From assembly GCA_028714995.1 (NCBI GenBank), contig JAQTLI010000094.1:1-8557 (forward strand): a stretch of DNA of 8,557 nucleotides, in the 5' to 3' direction. The position numbers were made by a program, and so were the translations under genes. Every line of letters begins with the position of its first letter. Position 1 is the stretch's first letter. The notes beneath the pieces are model-generated. The model had not been told where the DNA came from and did no database searches. It saw nothing but the letters and a program-made list of their open reading frames with translations. Below are positions 6,834 to 8,557 of this stretch, in pieces. The stretch comes from Methylobacter sp. GTDB taxonomy: Bacteria; Pseudomonadota; Gammaproteobacteria; Methylococcales; Methylomonadaceae.

Positions 6834-6853
6834 GCGGGCTGTCCCTGCCCGCA
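6833..6853 (-). promoter_or_regulatory. Hairpin holding the presumed thiE ribosome binding site
   Basis: Read on the minus strand, TGCGGGC (6853-6847), a 7-nt loop AGGGACA, and GCCCGCA (6839-6833) form a perfect 7-bp GC-rich stem. The last A is the first base of the thiE ATG, and the only SD-like bases (GGGA) are in the loop. It may lower or condition thiE initiation. If thiE really starts at 6905, the same bases are coding and the hairpin is incidental. Confidence 0.5.
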
Positions 6854-6897
6854 CCCTTTCGGGCGCTTTGTGTGCAAATCTGCTCCAGTCGTATTTG

Positions 6898-7689
6898 TCA
6901 TTCATTTTCATCCATCCAGAAAAATCGATTGGGAATGTGTTGGCCTTTACCCGGTTGGTAAGCGGCATTTAACGAATTCCAGGTGTATTCCTGGGCTTCC
7001 ATGACGGCTTGTAAAGGCTCCAGGCCATATGCGATCAATGCCGCAATACTGGAGGCCAGCGTGCAGCCGGAGCCGTGATAGCTGAACGGCAATCTGTCCC
7101 AGGTATAGGTTTCCCAGTTGCGCTGGTCATGGAACAGCTGATTGCTGACCGAAGGCGTGGCTTCATGGGTACCGGTAATCAGCACATAGTCACAGCCTTT
7201 TTCCAGCAATGATAAGCCGCAGTCATTAAGGTCGGTCAGTCCTGCGAGTTTTCGGGCTTCTTCACTGTTGGGTGTTAACACGGTAGTGCAGGGCAGTAGC
7301 AAGTCAACAATAGTTGCCATGAGCCGGTCGTTTGACAAATCAGCACCACCGCCCGCTGCTAGTACCGGATCTAAAATGACTGGAATGTGCGGGTGTTGTT
7401 TCAATATCGAATGGATGGCGGCTGCGGTTTCATGATGGCCGATTAAACCGATTTTGAAGGCATTAACAGGCAGATCATCCAACAAGGTATTGGCCTGACT
7501 GATAATGGCTTCCGGGCTTTGCGGAATGAGTCTTTTTACATTCCGGGTATCCTGCTCGGTTAAAGCAGTGATAACACTGGCGGCATGACAGCGATGGCTA
7601 ACCAGGGTCTCAATGTCGGCCTGAACCCCAGCGCCTCCGCTGGGGTCATGACCGGAAAATGAAAGCACAACAGGGCGATTTAATGTCAT
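6898..7689 (-). CDS. thiD: Bifunctional hydroxymethylpyrimidine kinase / phosphomethylpyrimidine kinase
   Basis: This 263-residue ribokinase-fold enzyme phosphorylates 4-amino-5-hydroxymethyl-2-methylpyrimidine and then its monophosphate, supplying the substrate of ThiE. The N-terminal signature SFSGHDPSGGAGVQADIETL (10-29) and VITALTEQDT (39-48), with Gln46 matching the pyrimidine-binding Gln44 of Salmonella ThiD, are clear. LDPVLAAGGG (106-115), LTPNSEEA (138-145), a GxD-VLITGTH stretch (165-175) and HGSGCTLASSIAALIA (205-220), with the anion hole and catalytic Cys209, complete the ATP and phosphate sites. The length is normal. The ATG (7687-7689) overlaps the TGA of the OmpA-like gene (ATGA), and no Shine-Dalgarno precedes it. 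Translation probably depends on ribosomes finishing that gene. thiE follows, so this is a thiDE pair behind an envelope gene. No TPP riboswitch is visible inside the window; a promoter would lie beyond the right edge. Confidence 0.95.
   Translation of the reverse strand: MTLNRPVVLSFSGHDPSGGAGVQADIETLVSHRCHAASVITALTEQDTRNVKRLIPQSPEAIISQANTLLDDLPVNAFKIGLIGHHETAAAIHSILKQHPHIPVILDPVLAAGGGADLSNDRLMATIVDLLLPCTTVLTPNSEEARKLAGLTDLNDCGLSLLEKGCDYVLITGTHEATPSVSNQLFHDQRNWETYTWDRLPFSYHGSGCTLASSIAALIAYGLEPLQAVMEAQEYTWNSLNAAYQPGKGQHIPNRFFWMDENE
7625..7646 (-). other. Strong hairpin early in the thiD coding sequence
   Basis: Minus-strand arms ACCCCAGCG and CGCTGGGGT form a perfect 9-bp stem around the tetraloop GAGG. 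They encode the DPSGGAGV part of the ThiD signature, about 45 nt after the start codon. The Pro-Ser and Ala-Gly codons (CCC AGC / GCT GGG) are exact reverse complements, which synonymous choices did not require. Confidence 0.6.
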
Positions 7690-8557
7690 TGCGGGTAATT
7701 GTATTGCTGCTGTGGATAGCCCTGCTGTTGAGGATAACCTTGTTGTTGTGGGTAGCCCTGCTGCTGAGGATAACCCGGTTGTTGAGGATAACCTTGTTGT
7801 TGTGGGTAGCCCTGCTGCTGAGGATAACCCGGTTGTTGAGGATAGCCTTGCTGTTGAGGGTTGCCTTGCTGTTGAGGATATCCTTGTTGTTGTGGATAGC
7901 CCTGCTGCTGAGGATAATTCTGTTGTTGCGGATAACCCGGTTGTTGAGGATAGCCTTGCTGTTGCGGGTTGCCTTGTTGTTGAGGATAACCCTGTTGTTG
8001 ACTAGCTCCCGCATTTTTATTGGCGACAATGGCCAGTTCCACCCGACGATTCTGTCCGCGATTTTCCTCATTCACATTAGGCACTTTCGGCATTTTCTCA
8101 CCCATACCCTGCTGGGTCAGACGGGAAAAATTTACGCCATGTTGGGACAGATAACTTGATACGCTGGCTGCGCGTCGTTCGGAAAGTACCTGGTTATAAC
8201 TGTCTGTACCTTTATCATCGGTATGCCCGGTTACATTGATTGTCGAATCCGGATATTGATTTAATACCTTAGCTACTGAATCCAGGGCGCTTTGCGCTTG
8301 CGGCGTTAAGTTTGCCGAATCGAACGCAAAAGTAACGCTGCTTGGCATGGTCAGGTTAAGGGTGTTTTCCGCCGTTCTTTGCACTTCGATGCCAGTGCCC
8401 TGCAAGGACTGCTGCATTTCTTGTTGCTGATGATCCATATAGGCGCCCACAGCCGCTCCAACGACTCCTCCGGCTAAAGCGCCCCATCCGGCATTCTGAA
8501 GATCATTACCGCCGAACAGCGTTCCCGCGCCTGCGCCTGCCGCCGCGCCCAATCCGC
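7686..8557 (-). CDS. OmpA-domain envelope protein (YiaD-like) with glycine zipper and Q/P/G/Y repeat tail, N-terminus outside window
   Basis: The frame is open to the right edge, so the start and any lipoprotein signal are missing; 290 codons are visible. The order is: a glycine zipper (GLGAAAGAGAG, then GWGALAGGVVGAAVGAYMDHQ) at 8430-8555; a linker; an OmpA C-terminal peptidoglycan-binding domain at about 8020-8345 (FAFDSANLTPQAQSALDSVA, TGHTDDKGTDSYNQVLSERRA, then GQNRRVEL); and a repeat tail to the stop. The Asp of HTD (8217-8219) and an Arg 15 residues later (8172-8174) fit the pair that grips diaminopimelate in OmpA-like proteins. This layout matches YiaD-type outer-membrane lipoproteins as I remember them, except that those end soon after the OmpA domain. 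The added tail of 16 hexapeptides is the odd part. It is the first visible gene of the operon with thiD and thiE, sharing ATGA with thiD. Its role in tethering the envelope to the wall is inferred. Confidence 0.9.
   Translation of the reverse strand, partial: GLGAAAGAGAGTLFGGNDLQNAGWGALAGGVVGAAVGAYMDHQQQEMQQSLQGTGIEVQRTAENTLNLTMPSSVTFAFDSANLTPQAQSALDSVAKVLNQYPDSTINVTGHTDDKGTDSYNQVLSERRAASVSSYLSQHGVNFSRLTQQGMGEKMPKVPNVNEENRGQNRRVELAIVANKNAGASQQQGYPQQQGNPQQQGYPQQPGYPQQQNYPQQQGYPQQQGYPQQQGNPQQQGYPQQPGYPQQQGYPQQQGYPQQPGYPQQQGYPQQQGYPQQQGYPQQQYNYPQ
7713..8000 (-). repeat. 16 tandem 18-bp units coding QQQGYP-type hexapeptides
   Basis: Sixteen in-frame units of 18 bp run without interruption through the 3' end of the OmpA-like gene and are followed by a tail coding QQQYNYPQ. 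Eleven are QQQGYP; the variants are QQPGYP (three), QQQGNP (two) and QQQNYP (one), with one unit shared out by rounding of the first count, so exact tallies should be taken from translation. The order QQQGYP-QQQGNP-QQQGYP-QQPGYP occurs twice (units 1-4 and 7-10). Bases 7726-7844 have an exact 54-bp period (three units) over 65 compared positions, a sign of recent duplication. Confidence 0.93.

Noticed and set aside
6834..6897. TPP riboswitch between thiD and thiE
   Set aside because: The conserved CUGAGA and ACCUGA-type elements are absent; only a simple hairpin is present.
6834..6911. Extended ThiE starting at 6911 or 6905
   Set aside because: The added residues have no family counterpart and use rare Arg codons. 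It is kept as an alternative in the thiE entry because 6905 has GGA 5 nt upstream.
7713..8000. CRISPR-like array
   Set aside because: The repeats are 18 bp, contiguous, in frame and coding, with no unique spacers.
7659..8159. A 166-codon plus-strand frame, Leu/Arg-rich and looking like repeated membrane helices
   Set aside because: It is the antisense reading of the Q/P/G/Y repeat; the repeat unit has no stop in several frames, so long frames appear by construction. It has no ribosome binding site, and the sense frame has OmpA homology.

Overview
The window looks like chromosomal DNA from a gammaproteobacterium with moderate GC. The best guesses to the class come from the YadG/YadH transporter pair, the Pseudomonas-type di-heme peroxidase, the Ppx protein and the YiaD-like OmpA lipoprotein. 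The gene mix and codon use would fit a Methylococcales methanotroph, but that narrower placement is only an impression. Most of the window is housekeeping sequence with compact operons. I see no insertion sequence, prophage, CRISPR array, tRNA or rRNA.

Layout, left to right. The last 45 codons of a CinA/PncC-type nicotinamide-nucleotide amidase enter from the left edge (+). After a gene-free stretch with a recognisable promoter comes a secreted di-heme cytochrome c peroxidase (+, 436-1440), closed by a strong hairpin terminator. That terminator also serves the convergent minus-strand pair: an exopolyphosphatase (ppx, 2792-4291) followed 10 bp later by a membrane-anchored protein of unknown function (1510-2781). 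A 139-bp divergent spacer separates ppx from the ABC exporter pair yadG-yadH (+, 4431-6127), whose genes overlap by 4 bp. A second convergent gap leads to a minus-strand operon read from the right edge: an OmpA-domain envelope protein with a long Gln/Pro/Gly/Tyr repeat tail (5' end outside the window), then thiD (4-nt overlap), then thiE.

Functional links. ThiD phosphorylates hydroxymethylpyrimidine twice and ThiE condenses the product with thiazole phosphate to give thiamine phosphate, so these two are consecutive steps of one pathway. YadG and YadH form one transporter. The peroxidase probably detoxifies periplasmic hydrogen peroxide. The OmpA-like protein has no evident biochemical link to thiamine synthesis although it is translationally joined to thiD.

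The most unusual items are the 16-unit hexapeptide tail on the OmpA-like protein, with a recent 54-bp internal duplication; the peroxidase's lack of the usual distal histidine on its low-potential heme; two strong RNA hairpins at the starts of thiD and thiE; and the uncharacterised 423-residue protein with an HF...E...DLxxDxxG pattern. I did not find a clearly new multi-gene system.
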